Assembly: GCF_036567765.1 (NCBI RefSeq)
Contig: NZ_DATCTU010000045.1
Span: 1 to 64,000 of the forward strand
Origin: Pseudobacteroides sp.
GTDB taxonomy: Bacteria > Bacillota > Clostridia > Acetivibrionales > DSM-2933
Reading direction: 5' to 3'
Length of the DNA stretch: 64,000 nt
A model generated the notes under the pieces. The model did no database searches and was not told where the DNA came from. It saw nothing but the letters and a program-made list of their open reading frames with translations. Below, one piece after another: positions 8,660 through 18,568 of the stretch; the stretch's first letter is position 1, and the number at the start of each line of letters is the position of its first letter. The position numbers and the translations under genes were made by a program.

Positions 8660-8736
8660 GGGCATTTCAAAAAGCTGAATTAAGGGTAATATGCAAAAAA
8701 TAATTAAACAATGTATTTTTTGAAATGCCCTTAATT
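8660..8736 (+). promoter_or_regulatory. Mutually exclusive hairpins after the VOC gene
   Basis: GGGCATTTCAAAAA (8660-8673) pairs perfectly with TTTTTGAAATGCCC (8717-8730). Inside the loop, AATTAAGGG (8678-8686) can instead pair with CCCTTAATT (8728-8736), which overlaps the first 3' arm, so only one form can exist at a time. It may be only a terminator or may be a conditional one. The following stretch to 9115 is AT-rich and shows no gene. Confidence 0.5.
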
Positions 8737-9115
8737 AAAAAGTACTCAAATAACAAGAACTTTGACTGTAAATAAATCCTCGAATATAATACTTTAATGT
8801 CGAAACAACAAAATTGTGCTATTGTTTGTATGCTATAACTGAAGATGACAATTATTTGCTATCTGTAAACAATTAATTCCATTGTAAACGATAATAAAAG
8901 AAATTAGAGTATAAATAAGTATTTTTTAAATTCTTATCAGAAAAATATAGACAGCTTTTAAGTAAAATAATATAATTAATTTCCAAGGGTAATTACTTTT
9001 ATTAACACACTGGAAATTAAATATCGGATTGGAATCTATAAACTGCACTAAAGATTAAATTAATTCAATTTATCTATGGCTCTTTGACTTTTCTTATATA
9101 TGGGGGTGGTTTAGG

Positions 9116-10435
9116 ATGTTTTTGAATGAAAATGTTTTAAAAAAACTGAATGAAACACTTACGCAATCCAGAAAGTCACATTTTAATAGGAACAGAATAC
9201 CTGACAGGAAAATAGTATCGCTAGAAGATTTCAAAAGTCTGCCTTTTACTACAAAAGATGATATAATAAATAATTCTCCAAATGGTTTTATTTGTGTTCC
9301 GAAGAAGGAATTATACCAATATCACGATACCTTTAGTTTTTCGGGAGGTTCATCGGTTTCCTGGTTTACAAAAAGCGAGCTTATCGATTGTGCCAAAAGG
9401 ATAAATTCGGGAGGCATTGGATTTAATGAAGACGACAGAGTGCTCATAAGGTTCCCATATGCACTTTCCACAACAGCACACTTTACGCATATTGCAGCAC
9501 AGATGAAGAATGCATGTGTTATACCTACCAGCTCCAAAAATAATATAACCCCATTTACAAGAATTGTCTACATGATGAAGAAGCTGGATGTCACAGTGTT
9601 GGCGACTATGCCTATTCAAGCGTTGCTCATTGCTGAGACTGCACAGATGATGGGTTATAATCTAAAGTCTGATTTTTCTGCCTTAAGGGCCATTTATACT
9701 GCGGGAGAGGCGTTAACTTCCTCAAAGAGAAAGTTGATTGAAAGAATGTGGGGAGTACCTATCTATGATTATTTCAGTACAGCAGAGGTAGGGCCTTTAA
9801 TGATTGAATGTGAGCATAGAAAAACCCACCCCCTTGATGAAAATTTTTTATTTGAAGTGTTGGATGAGAATCTGGACAAAGAGGTTGCATCAGGAGAGGC
9901 AGGAACCCTTGCAATAACAACACTAAACAAGAAGGCTACTCCATTAATCAGATATTTGACAGGTGATAGAGCCAAGGTTACACATAAGGAGTGTCCCTGC
10001 GGTCGAAAGGTGTCTATGGAAATAGACGGAAGAAAGAGGGGCAGTGTTGTAGTTGAGGACAGAGAATTTGATATATGGATACTGGAGGAAATGGTTTCTC
10101 ACTTGCCGATAAACGGCATGTGGCTCTCTATTCCTTTCAGGAACGGCATAAAATTTCTCATCGAAAAGCACATTGAGGATGATCAAATAACCGATGAAAT
10201 GATAAAATGGCTTGAGGAAAATTATCGCGTCCCTGTATTTATTGATTTTGTCGAAAAAGGATCATTAAACAGCAGGTATGAATCATTAAAAATGGAAAAC
10301 GAAATCAAATATAAGGACAGCGAGTTATATATGGAAGATATGCCTTATTATAGCAACAGTATAAGCTATGCGGAAATATTCCACAAAAAAATACTATATA
10401 GAACCAATATACTTTTCCAAAAGTGGAAGGTGTAA
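9116..10435 (+). CDS. Phenylacetate-CoA ligase (PaaK)-like adenylating enzyme
   Basis: This 439-residue protein belongs to the AMP-forming acyl-CoA synthetase superfamily, PaaK branch. Visible motifs are the phosphate-binding loop FSGGSSV, AIYTAGEALTSSKR, YDYFSTAEVGP, and TPLIRYLTGDRA with the aspartate that binds the ribose hydroxyls. They are followed by a CPCGR segment. Such enzymes activate a carboxylic acid as an acyl adenylate; the acid cannot be named and no thiolation or CoA-pathway gene is adjacent. A purine-rich GGGGGTGG precedes the ATG. It is convergent with the YesMN-type system. Confidence 0.75.
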   Translation: MFLNENVLKKLNETLTQSRKSHFNRNRIPDRKIVSLEDFKSLPFTTKDDIINNSPNGFICVPKKELYQYHDTFSFSGGSSVSWFTKSELIDCAKRINSGGIGFNEDDRVLIRFPYALSTTAHFTHIAAQMKNACVIPTSSKNNITPFTRIVYMMKKLDVTVLATMPIQALLIAETAQMMGYNLKSDFSALRAIYTAGEALTSSKRKLIERMWGVPIYDYFSTAEVGPLMIECEHRKTHPLDENFLFEVLDENLDKEVASGEAGTLAITTLNKKATPLIRYLTGDRAKVTHKECPCGRKVSMEIDGRKRGSVVVEDREFDIWILEEMVSHLPINGMWLSIPFRNGIKFLIEKHIEDDQITDEMIKWLEENYRVPVFIDFVEKGSLNSRYESLKMENEIKYKDSELYMEDMPYYSNSISYAEIFHKKILYRTNILFQKWKV

Positions 10436-10494
10436 CTATTATAAAGATATTTCGAAAATAATTTTTTACATATACTATGACTTTTAATATAAAT

Positions 10495-10531
10495 AAAAGC
10501 TTTTCATTCATATTCTGGATGAAAAGCTTTT
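10495..10531. terminator. Bidirectional terminator
   Basis: Perfect 13-bp stem AAAAGCTTTTCAT / ATGAAAAGCTTTT (10495-10507 and 10519-10531) with an 11-base loop, between the convergent PaaK-like gene and the response regulator gene. Confidence 0.9.
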
Positions 10532-10536
10532 GCTAT

Positions 10537-11421
10537 TTACAACATACTGTTTTTATACTCCATCGGAGTCATTCCGGTAAGTTTTTTGAAGAGCCTGTAG
10601 AAGTAGGTGACATCGGAAAAACCAACTACCTCTGCTATTTCATATATTTTATACTTGGGGTCTCCAAGCAGCTTTTTTGCTTCCTCGACACGGATGTTAT
10701 TCAGGATGTCTATAAAATTGCTGCCTGTCTCCTTCTTTAACAATTTACTTAAATACCAAGTGCTGATGTAAAGTTCCTCCGACAGGGTTTTTAAATTTAT
10801 ATTTTTGGAATAATTTTCACGAAGATAAATAAGGGCTCTATTTACAAGGTATTTTGAATTTTTAGACGATTCACTGGTTTCATAGCCGTTTCCTTTTTGA
10901 TTAATACCATCTGAATTGATACCGGTTTGAATATTATAATTATTTTCGTTTGTATCTGAGAAATCCTGCAGGTAATACTTTTTTGAGCTTTGTATTTCAT
11001 TTGCTTTTTTAACTAATAGCTTGTAATGTTCTTTTTTTTCTTTAACCTTTTTTATCTCTTTTATTGCACATTTAATTGTCTGGGTAATTTCGTCAACCTT
11101 GGATGGTTTTAACAGGTAACGGAAAGCACCTAGCTTTATAGCTTCCTGAGCATACTCAAAATCCCTGAAGCCAGTAAGTATTATTATTCTGCAATCTTCC
11201 TTGATACTTTTTATCTCAGAAATCATCTCCAAACCGCTTTTAGAAGACATCCTTATATCCGTAATAATAATGTCCGGCTGCAATGAATTAATTAGCTCAA
11301 GGCCATCTTCGCCATCTTCAGCTTCCCCGATAATTTCACAATTCATGCTGGTCCAATCTATTATTTTTCGGAGACCCTCACGAATTATTTCTTCATCATC
11401 AATTATTACAACTTTTATCAT
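10537..11421 (-). CDS. YesN-type response regulator, REC plus AraC DNA-binding domain
   Basis: This 294-residue response regulator has an N-terminal receiver domain (acidic pocket DDEE, phospho-acceptor D55 in ITDIRM, and KPSKV). A helical linker follows, then a C-terminal AraC/XylS double helix-turn-helix ending EVVGFSDVTYFYRLFKKLTG. It shares ATGA overlap with the upstream kinase gene, so the two form one translation-coupled unit. The family usually controls carbohydrate uptake or degradation genes, but no transporter is adjacent here. Confidence 0.93.
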   Translation of the reverse strand: MIKVVIIDDEEIIREGLRKIIDWTSMNCEIIGEAEDGEDGLELINSLQPDIIITDIRMSSKSGLEMISEIKSIKEDCRIIILTGFRDFEYAQEAIKLGAFRYLLKPSKVDEITQTIKCAIKEIKKVKEKKEHYKLLVKKANEIQSSKKYYLQDFSDTNENNYNIQTGINSDGINQKGNGYETSESSKNSKYLVNRALIYLRENYSKNINLKTLSEELYISTWYLSKLLKKETGSNFIDILNNIRVEEAKKLLGDPKYKIYEIAEVVGFSDVTYFYRLFKKLTGMTPMEYKNSML

Positions 11422-13232
11422 ATACCTACCCCTTGATCCTCATTAAACGGAAGCTTGAGAATAATCGTAGTTCCTTTTCCAGCCTCACTGAAAATTTTGA
11501 GGCCAAAATCGCTACCGTAAATAAGTTTTATTCTTCTATGTACATTCATTATACCAATTTTCGTCCTGCTTTCATACTGATTTTCTACATTTTCTTCCAA
11601 ACTCTGCTTTAATTTTTTTAAAGTTTCATCATCAATTCCTTTGCCATCATCCGCAACAATAATAAGAAGCATGTCCTCTTCAATTGAAATGATAAGCTCA
11701 ACTGTTCCGCCGCCTTTTTTGGTTTCTAGGCCGTGATAGATTGAGTTTTCTATCAATGGCTGAATAAGCAGCTTAGGTATTTTATAATCTAAAGCATCAT
11801 CATCTATTGATTTTATAAATCTAATTTTTTTACCAAACCTTTTTTGAATAAGCAGGTTGTAATTATCAATATAGTCAAGCTCCCGCCTTATAGGTATCAT
11901 TTTTTCATTATTTCTGTCAAGGTTTGCATCTATTATCGATGATAAAGCCGTTACCATTTCGCTGATATCGTCAACTCCATAGAGTTTTGCTTTCCAATTG
12001 ATGGTTTCTAATGTGTTGCATAGAAAATGAGGGTTAATCTGAGCCTGAAGTGCCTTGATTTCAGCATCCTTCATCATAAGGCTTTCCTTGTATACCTTAT
12101 TTATAAGCCTGTTTATTTCTTCAGACATCCTGTTAAAGGTCTTGAAAACATAACCAAGTTCGTCCAGCCTGTCATCAGCAACTGTTATTCCGGTATTGCC
12201 TTTTTCTATTTTATCCATCCTATCAACTAACAGATATACCGGGTTTATTATGTCCCTATAGATAGTATAAATCAGTATAAGCCAGATTGGAAGTGTAATA
12301 AGGCAAAGAATGAAAATGGTAATTAGAACCTTTTTCATATCGACTAATAAAAGGTTTGAAGATATGAACACTGCAAGCTTCCATTTCAATTTTGGGATTT
12401 CGTTATAAGCCAAATAAATTGTATCTCCACCATGTTTAGCACTGTAGAACCCGCTGGGCTCAGAGCTTTTTAACAGCTCTTCCCAAGCTGTTTTGTATTT
12501 TTCATCAAAGGTATTATATTGATAAACGAGTAACCCATTATCGTTATAAATGCTAACATTCTGTACGTTATAAGTCAGAAAATCACGTATGGTACCAAAA
12601 AGGTAGTTCTCATTTACCTTACAAACTAAAGTGCCTATTGATTCATTAGCTGAAGCGTAGTCCAAAACTTCTCTTATAATATATATTTCAGTAGGTTTAC
12701 CCTTTTGCTGCTTGAAATACCAAACCGGATTTCCTGAAGATTTTTTTGCCATTTGAAACAACTTATCGTCTGAGATTATCTTTTCGCTATCAAGTGTAAG
12801 GTTGTTGTCGGCAAAATAGGTTTTATTGCTTATGTTAAATCTAAAGGCCATTAAATCAAACTCATTGCTAGAAGCAACATAGCTTCCAAGATAAATTTCT
12901 ATGTCGGATTTGAATGTCTGAGGATTGGATAAATATGGCTCATTTAAGCCGGATTTTAGTTGGTCATTTGCCGCATATAATTTATCGTCAAGAAGTATCT
13001 TCGCAGAGCTTTTTATAACATTTTCCAATCTGTCAGACAGTATTGTTGAGAGGACGTCAACATTTTTTACAAGGTTTTCGGTAGATTTTTCCTCGAATAC
13101 GGAAGCATAGCTTTTATACCCAAAATAGGCGATAAAAACAATTGAATAGGCCATGAGGATAAATATAAGAAGGTTTAGTTTGCTTTTTATTGAAATGCTG
13201 TAATATAATTTCCTGAATCTTTTAAATCCCAC
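11418..13232 (-). CDS. YesM-type sensor histidine kinase
   Basis: This 604-residue kinase has two membrane segments (about residues 19-40 and 295-325) flanking an extracellular dCache-like sensor region. A HAMP linker and a His_kinase domain follow, with AQINPHFLCNTLETINW (phospho-acceptor H) and a C-terminal HATPase with DDGKGI. It pairs with the overlapping YesN-type regulator. The ligand is unknown. Its promoter must lie in the 13233-13475 region shared with the divergent pgeF. Confidence 0.93.
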   Translation of the reverse strand: MGFKRFRKLYYSISIKSKLNLLIFILMAYSIVFIAYFGYKSYASVFEEKSTENLVKNVDVLSTILSDRLENVIKSSAKILLDDKLYAANDQLKSGLNEPYLSNPQTFKSDIEIYLGSYVASSNEFDLMAFRFNISNKTYFADNNLTLDSEKIISDDKLFQMAKKSSGNPVWYFKQQKGKPTEIYIIREVLDYASANESIGTLVCKVNENYLFGTIRDFLTYNVQNVSIYNDNGLLVYQYNTFDEKYKTAWEELLKSSEPSGFYSAKHGGDTIYLAYNEIPKLKWKLAVFISSNLLLVDMKKVLITIFILCLITLPIWLILIYTIYRDIINPVYLLVDRMDKIEKGNTGITVADDRLDELGYVFKTFNRMSEEINRLINKVYKESLMMKDAEIKALQAQINPHFLCNTLETINWKAKLYGVDDISEMVTALSSIIDANLDRNNEKMIPIRRELDYIDNYNLLIQKRFGKKIRFIKSIDDDALDYKIPKLLIQPLIENSIYHGLETKKGGGTVELIISIEEDMLLIIVADDGKGIDDETLKKLKQSLEENVENQYESRTKIGIMNVHRRIKLIYGSDFGLKIFSEAGKGTTIILKLPFNEDQGVGI

Positions 13233-13403
13233 GATAAATTCCTCTCATCGGTTAAAGTTTATTCACTTGATTTTATTCGACAATAGAATAATAATCTCCT
13301 TCTATAATTTATTCAATTAATTTTTGTGCAAAATTGCCAGGGTTACAAAACCACTCCAAGTTTTTGCATTTGCTGCTCTGTGATGGTATGGTATTAAGTT
13401 ATA

Positions 13404-13436
13404 TTGAGAATCATATTATAATAAGCTATAATATGA
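13404..13436 (+). promoter_or_regulatory. Sigma-A promoter with overlapping operator-like palindrome
   Basis: TTGAGA (13404-13409) and TATAAT (13427-13432) are 17 bases apart, a near-consensus promoter about 40 bases before pgeF. TCATATTATA (13411-13420) and TATAATATGA (13427-13436) form a perfect 10-bp inverted repeat that covers spacer and -10, as an operator for a dimeric repressor would. Confidence 0.65.
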
Positions 13437-13475
13437 TATGAATTAAGTTATATCGGGCCGAAGGGGTGCAATAAT

Positions 13476-14315
13476 TTGAAGGAAATTTTTATAAACAACA
13501 ATAACATAACTTATAATTCCATAAACGGGGTTGAATTTATACAGTTTAGCAACTTGAAGAAATACCAAAGCACCATAAGTCACGGCTTTACCACGAGGAT
13601 CGGCGGAGTCAGTACAGGTGAGTGCTCATCCCTTAACATGGGCTTTAACCGTAAGGACACAAGGGAGAATGTTTTGGAAAATTATCGGAGGGTTGCTGAG
13701 GTATTAAATATAGATTCGAGGGATATGGTTTTATCCAAACAGGTTCACGACAGTAAAATAAAAGCTGTTGGAGAGCAGGACAGGGGAAAAGGCATATTTA
13801 AGGAAAGTGATATTCAGGGCTATGATGGATTAATGACAAATGAAAGAAGTGTAGCCCTTGTAACATTTTATGCCGATTGTGTTCCTTTATTGTTCTTTGA
13901 CCCCCAAAAAAAAGTTATAGCAGAATCCCATTCAGGATGGCGGGGAACCTTAAAGGAAATAGCAAAGGAGACTTTGATTTCAATGAATAAAGAGTACGGC
14001 TGCCTGGCACAAGACATAGTTGCTGCTGTGGGGCCATCAATAGGGAAATGCTGCTTTGAGGTGGGAAAGGAAGTCTATGAAGAATTTAAAGCTAAGCATA
14101 ATGACATAGACATATTTTGTGAGTGGTTAAATGATGAAAAACTCAAGATAGATCTGCAGGGTATTATTAAAAGGACAATGGTTGGGCAAGGCGTCAGGGA
14201 AGAAAACATTTGTATGAGTGAAATTTGCACAAAATGCAATAATGATATATTCTTTTCCCATAGGGGAGACAGCGGCAGGACCGGGAGTCTTACTGCCATA
14301 ATGCAGATTTTATAA
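13476..14315 (+). CDS. pgeF: Peptidoglycan editing factor PgeF (YfiH/YlmD, DUF152)
   Basis: This cytoplasmic zinc protein belongs to the family formerly called polyphenol oxidase or laccase domain. Members act on purine nucleosides or correct misincorporated amino acids in peptidoglycan precursors. Diagnostic stretches are SHGFTTRIGGVS, LSKQVHDSK, FYADCVPLLFFDP, ESHSGWRGT, and the C-terminal CTKCNNDIFFSHRGDSGRTG. The length of 279 is normal. The start is probably TTG behind AAGGGGTG. It leads a short co-directional run with a lipoprotein gene, lspA and rluD. Confidence 0.9.
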   Translation: MKEIFINNNNITYNSINGVEFIQFSNLKKYQSTISHGFTTRIGGVSTGECSSLNMGFNRKDTRENVLENYRRVAEVLNIDSRDMVLSKQVHDSKIKAVGEQDRGKGIFKESDIQGYDGLMTNERSVALVTFYADCVPLLFFDPQKKVIAESHSGWRGTLKEIAKETLISMNKEYGCLAQDIVAAVGPSIGKCCFEVGKEVYEEFKAKHNDIDIFCEWLNDEKLKIDLQGIIKRTMVGQGVREENICMSEICTKCNNDIFFSHRGDSGRTGSLTAIMQIL

Positions 14316-14337
14316 TGTATATGCGAGGAGAATACAA

Positions 14338-16002
14338 ATGAAAAGTAGGGTTATTAAGGTAGTTTCAACGCTGTTATGTATTAATATTTTTCTTACATCG
14401 TGCAGCCTCAGGGATAGTGTAAATATAGAAAACAAAGAAAAAAATACCCAAAATGAATTCAGCGGTGATATAATGGATAAGGGGCCTGTAAGAGGAGGAA
14501 ATCTAAGAATATTCAGTACAGCTCCCGATACCTTAAACCCGCTTTTGACACAGAACCTCTACGTTAAGGATTTCTCTGAAATGATTTTTGAGAGTCTGGT
14601 CAGACTTGATAAGAGTCAAAGGCCGCTTCCTGTTTTAGCGGACAAATGGGAGGTTTCCCAAGACGGCCTGTCATGGGTTTTTTATCTCAGAAATGATGTG
14701 GCTTGGCAGGATGGAACTCCATTTACTGCGGAAGATGTTGAATTTACCCTGAAAAATATTCAGGATCCAAAGGTAAATACTTTATATAAAAAGAATATTG
14801 AGGATATATCCGCTTTTACAGCAGTTAACAAAAATACTATAAAAATTATATTAAAAAACCCAAATTCATTTTTAGCCGAGTTGATGACGTTTCCTATAAT
14901 ATCAAAAAGACATTTTAACGGGGACAGCATAGTTACATCCAAGAAAAATGAAACTCCAATGGGCACCGGACCATATATGTTTTTGTCATCCGATGGGAAA
15001 AGTCTTATAAAATTGAAGCTAAATGAAAGCTGGTGGAGGGCTTCAGGCAAAAAAGAAAAAATTCTTCCATATATCAGCAGCATAGACGTAGTGCTCAATC
15101 GCAGCAGCAAGGATGCCATCAATGATTTTCAGGATGAAAAAATAGACTTGACTTATTTGAAAAATCGTGACTTTAGTAAGTTTAACGGAAGAAATGATGT
15201 ATATTTAAAGAAGTTTCCAAGCAATAATTACGAATATTTATCTTTAAACCTCAAAAATGCAGTTTTAAATGACAAAGTCGTAAGACAGGCTATGGCATAT
15301 GCTATTGACAAAGTGAAGTTAATTGATAAGATTATACCAGGTGAAGCTATAGCGGCAGATCTACCTGTCATTCCCGATACATGGCTGTATGAGTCAAATG
15401 CACTCTCATACACAGCCAGCGTTAAGAGTGCGAGGGATCTGCTTTTGCAAAATGGTTGGAAGGAAGATATGACAACGGGTATAATGTATAAGTCTGTAGG
15501 AGGCGTTTACAGAAAATTAGAGTTAGAGTTATTGGTAAATGAGGATAATGATGTAAGATTCAGAATTGGCGAAATGATCGCGAGCCAGTTAGAAGCATGC
15601 GGTATTAAAGTTGCAGTTAAAAAAATGAAATGGGATGAAGAATTCAAGAAAATTAACAACAAGACATATGATATGGCATTGTTAGGACTAAGCATACCTG
15701 ATTATTCAGACATATCTTATGCTTTTTCATCAGACAGTTATGCTTTTAACACCTCAGGATATAAAAACCCGGAGGTTGACGGGTACTTAAGGCAAATAAA
15801 AAGCGAAAATGATGATGCCAAGAAAAAGGCCATGTTTTTTAACATGAGAAGTATTATAAGCGATGAAATGCCTTATATAGGGTTATATTTTTACAATCAT
15901 GCTGTTCTTTTTAACAAAAGGGTGAGGGGAGATTTGAGCTCTTACCAGTGGAATAAGTATAACGATGTAACAAAATGGTATATTACAGCACCTGTTAGAT
16001 AG
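14338..16002 (+). CDS. Oligopeptide-type ABC transporter substrate-binding lipoprotein
   Basis: This 554-residue family 5 solute-binding protein (OppA/DppA type) has a lipoprotein signal with lipobox LTSC and C22. Family motifs are DTLNPLL, PVLADKWEVSQDGLSWVFYL, DVEFTLKNI and AMAYAIDKV. No permease or ATPase gene is adjacent. It is therefore an orphan binding protein that may serve a remote transporter or act as a sensor. It lies directly before lspA, which encodes the signal peptidase that would mature it. Confidence 0.9.
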   Translation: MKSRVIKVVSTLLCINIFLTSCSLRDSVNIENKEKNTQNEFSGDIMDKGPVRGGNLRIFSTAPDTLNPLLTQNLYVKDFSEMIFESLVRLDKSQRPLPVLADKWEVSQDGLSWVFYLRNDVAWQDGTPFTAEDVEFTLKNIQDPKVNTLYKKNIEDISAFTAVNKNTIKIILKNPNSFLAELMTFPIISKRHFNGDSIVTSKKNETPMGTGPYMFLSSDGKSLIKLKLNESWWRASGKKEKILPYISSIDVVLNRSSKDAINDFQDEKIDLTYLKNRDFSKFNGRNDVYLKKFPSNNYEYLSLNLKNAVLNDKVVRQAMAYAIDKVKLIDKIIPGEAIAADLPVIPDTWLYESNALSYTASVKSARDLLLQNGWKEDMTTGIMYKSVGGVYRKLELELLVNEDNDVRFRIGEMIASQLEACGIKVAVKKMKWDEEFKKINNKTYDMALLGLSIPDYSDISYAFSSDSYAFNTSGYKNPEVDGYLRQIKSENDDAKKKAMFFNMRSIISDEMPYIGLYFYNHAVLFNKRVRGDLSSYQWNKYNDVTKWYITAPVR

Positions 16003-16045
16003 TATAAAATGTCTAACAAATTACAGTATATGGAGGTTAATTTAT

Positions 16046-16561
16046 ATGTTATGGATAGCACTAGCTATTGCAATAGTCGTCTTAGATCAGGTCAGCAAGT
16101 ACTTGATAATAAGTAATCTTAGTTTAGGCCAGCAAATACCTGTTATTAGTGATTTTTTCAATATAACTCATTGGAAAAATACAGGAGCTGCATGGGGAAT
16201 ACTTGAAAATGGACGAATATTTTTTATACCTTTTACAATTGTTTTGTCAGCAATTCTTATCCGTATTCATATGAAGTCGGATAACAAATTTTTAAAGCTC
16301 TCCCTTACATTAATATTGGGTGGTGCCATGGGCAATTTTATTGACAGGGTTTTTCGGGCAAGTGTGGTAGACTTTCTGCAGTTCTTCTTCGGATCGTACC
16401 AGTTCCCGATATTTAATATTGCAGATTCCTTTGTTGTTATAGGAACAGCACTCATGGTCTGCTACATACTTTTCATGCAAAGGGACATTGAAAAAAAAGA
16501 AGCTCATAATAGAGAGTTTGAAAACAACGAAATTGAGAAAAAAGAGGTTGGAGAATCCTAA
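16046..16561 (+). CDS. lspA: Lipoprotein signal peptidase (signal peptidase II)
   Basis: This integral membrane aspartyl protease cleaves lipoprotein signal peptides at the lipidated cysteine. Four membrane segments are visible. The catalytic pair is D100 in GNFIDR and D127 in NIADSF, with NTGAAWG in the first conserved block. The length of 171 includes a short charged C-terminal tail. The stop codon overlaps the rluD start by one base (TAATG), so the two are translation-coupled. Confidence 0.97.
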   Translation: MLWIALAIAIVVLDQVSKYLIISNLSLGQQIPVISDFFNITHWKNTGAAWGILENGRIFFIPFTIVLSAILIRIHMKSDNKFLKLSLTLILGGAMGNFIDRVFRASVVDFLQFFFGSYQFPIFNIADSFVVIGTALMVCYILFMQRDIEKKEAHNREFENNEIEKKEVGES

Positions 16562-17478
16562 TGGAAGAGATAAAACTTGTTGCAGATACTGCGGATTTAA
16601 GAATTGACTCATGGATAAGCGAAAAGCTGGGTGATTATTCAAGAACATATGTAAAAAAACTTATTGATAATGAATCGGTTCTCGTAAACGGTAAGAAAAT
16701 CAAATCGAACTACAAACTTAAAGTAGATGATGAGGTGACGGTTTTTGTACCTGACCCTGTAAAGCTTGATGTGGAAGCTGAAAAGATTGATATGGACATA
16801 GTCTATGAGGATAAGGATATACTTGTAATAAACAAGCCAAAGGGAATGGTGGTTCATCCGGCTGCGGGGAATTATTCAGGTACCTTGGTAAATGGACTGA
16901 TGGATTACTGCGGAGATGATCTATCCGATATAAACGGTGTTATACGACCAGGTATTGTTCATAGAATAGATAAGGATACTTCAGGGCTTCTGGTGGTTGC
17001 AAAAAACAACAAGGCCCATGAAAAATTGACTGAAATGTTAAAAGCTCATGACATTAAAAGGGTCTACTATGCTGTTGTGGATGGAGTAATAAGAGAGGAA
17101 TCAGGTAAAATAGATGCTCCTATAGGCAGGCATCCTGTCGATAGAAAGAAGATGGCTGTGAGTACCAAGAACGGCAGGCATTCTGTTACATACTTCAAAG
17201 TGCTTGAACGTTTTGAGGATGCAACCTTTATTGAAGTCAGACTGGAGACGGGAAGAACCCATCAGATCAGGGTGCATATGTCATATATCGGTTATCCTGT
17301 TATGGGGGACGAAGTCTATGGAAGAAGAAATAAAAGCATAAATACAGACGGACAGGTTCTTCATGCCAAAATTCTTGAGTTTATACATCCTGTAAGCGGT
17401 GAAAATATGCGATTCGAGGTGGACTTGCCCCACTACTTCAAAGAGGTATTGGATCTGAAACAGTTTAAGTCATTATAG
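16561..17478 (+). CDS. rluD: RluD-family 23S rRNA pseudouridine synthase
   Basis: The N-terminal S4 RNA-binding domain spans about residues 13-75 (SRTYVKKLIDNESVLVNGK). The RsuA/RluA catalytic domain follows, with GIVHRIDKDTSGLLVVAKN, whose D is the catalytic aspartate, and ETGRTHQIRVH. The 305-residue length fits RluD. The lspA-rluD-pyrR order is common in clostridia and bacilli. The exact target uridines are inferred from the family. Confidence 0.93.
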   Translation: MEEIKLVADTADLRIDSWISEKLGDYSRTYVKKLIDNESVLVNGKKIKSNYKLKVDDEVTVFVPDPVKLDVEAEKIDMDIVYEDKDILVINKPKGMVVHPAAGNYSGTLVNGLMDYCGDDLSDINGVIRPGIVHRIDKDTSGLLVVAKNNKAHEKLTEMLKAHDIKRVYYAVVDGVIREESGKIDAPIGRHPVDRKKMAVSTKNGRHSVTYFKVLERFEDATFIEVRLETGRTHQIRVHMSYIGYPVMGDEVYGRRNKSINTDGQVLHAKILEFIHPVSGENMRFEVDLPHYFKEVLDLKQFKSL

Positions 17479-17550
17479 ATTGAAAGGTTCGTAACCTTGT
17501 TATGAATTAAAACATCTTCAATAAATTATGAATAAATATTCTTATTTCTA

Positions 17551-17579
17551 TAGACAATAAACTCATGTTGTGATATTAT
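17551..17579 (+). promoter_or_regulatory. Sigma-A promoter of the pyr operon
   Basis: TAGACA (17551-17556) and TATTAT (17574-17579) with a 17-base spacer, each one mismatch from consensus. Transcription would begin around 17586, about 15 bases before the PyrR-binding stem. Confidence 0.7.
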
Positions 17580-17600
17580 AAATTGAACTTGAATATGGAA

Positions 17601-18300
<700 letters not shown>

Positions 18301-18464
18301 TAATAAGAATGTGCTATATGAAATAGACGGAAAGGAATTTATCAAAATGCAAATGAGATTAGCTGGTTACCTGAAAAAGTGCATAGAGTCGATAGATTTT
18401 AAACTATATTTCCTATCTATTTACTTTTATTGTTATTCAGCTATTTCAAATAAATGTGTTTATG

Positions 18465-18494
18465 ATAGTAAGGGTAGTTGCCCTTACTATTTTT
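18465..18494 (+). terminator. Terminator between pyrR and pyrB
   Basis: Perfect 10-bp stem ATAGTAAGGG / CCCTTACTAT (18465-18474 and 18481-18490) with a 6-base loop and a T run. No PyrR recognition loop is visible before it. A TATAAT at 18526-18531 may mark an extra promoter for pyrB, though its -35 is poor. Confidence 0.8.
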
Positions 18495-18568
18495 ATGTCT
18501 AATAAACCAGCAATTATAGGTTTTATATAATTTCAATTTAAACTATACGAAAGCGGAGGGGAGACTAC

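Noticed and set aside
18311..18502. A 63-codon frame between pyrR and pyrB as a leader peptide or gene
   Set aside because: It lacks a ribosome binding site at its start, runs through the terminator hairpin and resembles no family.
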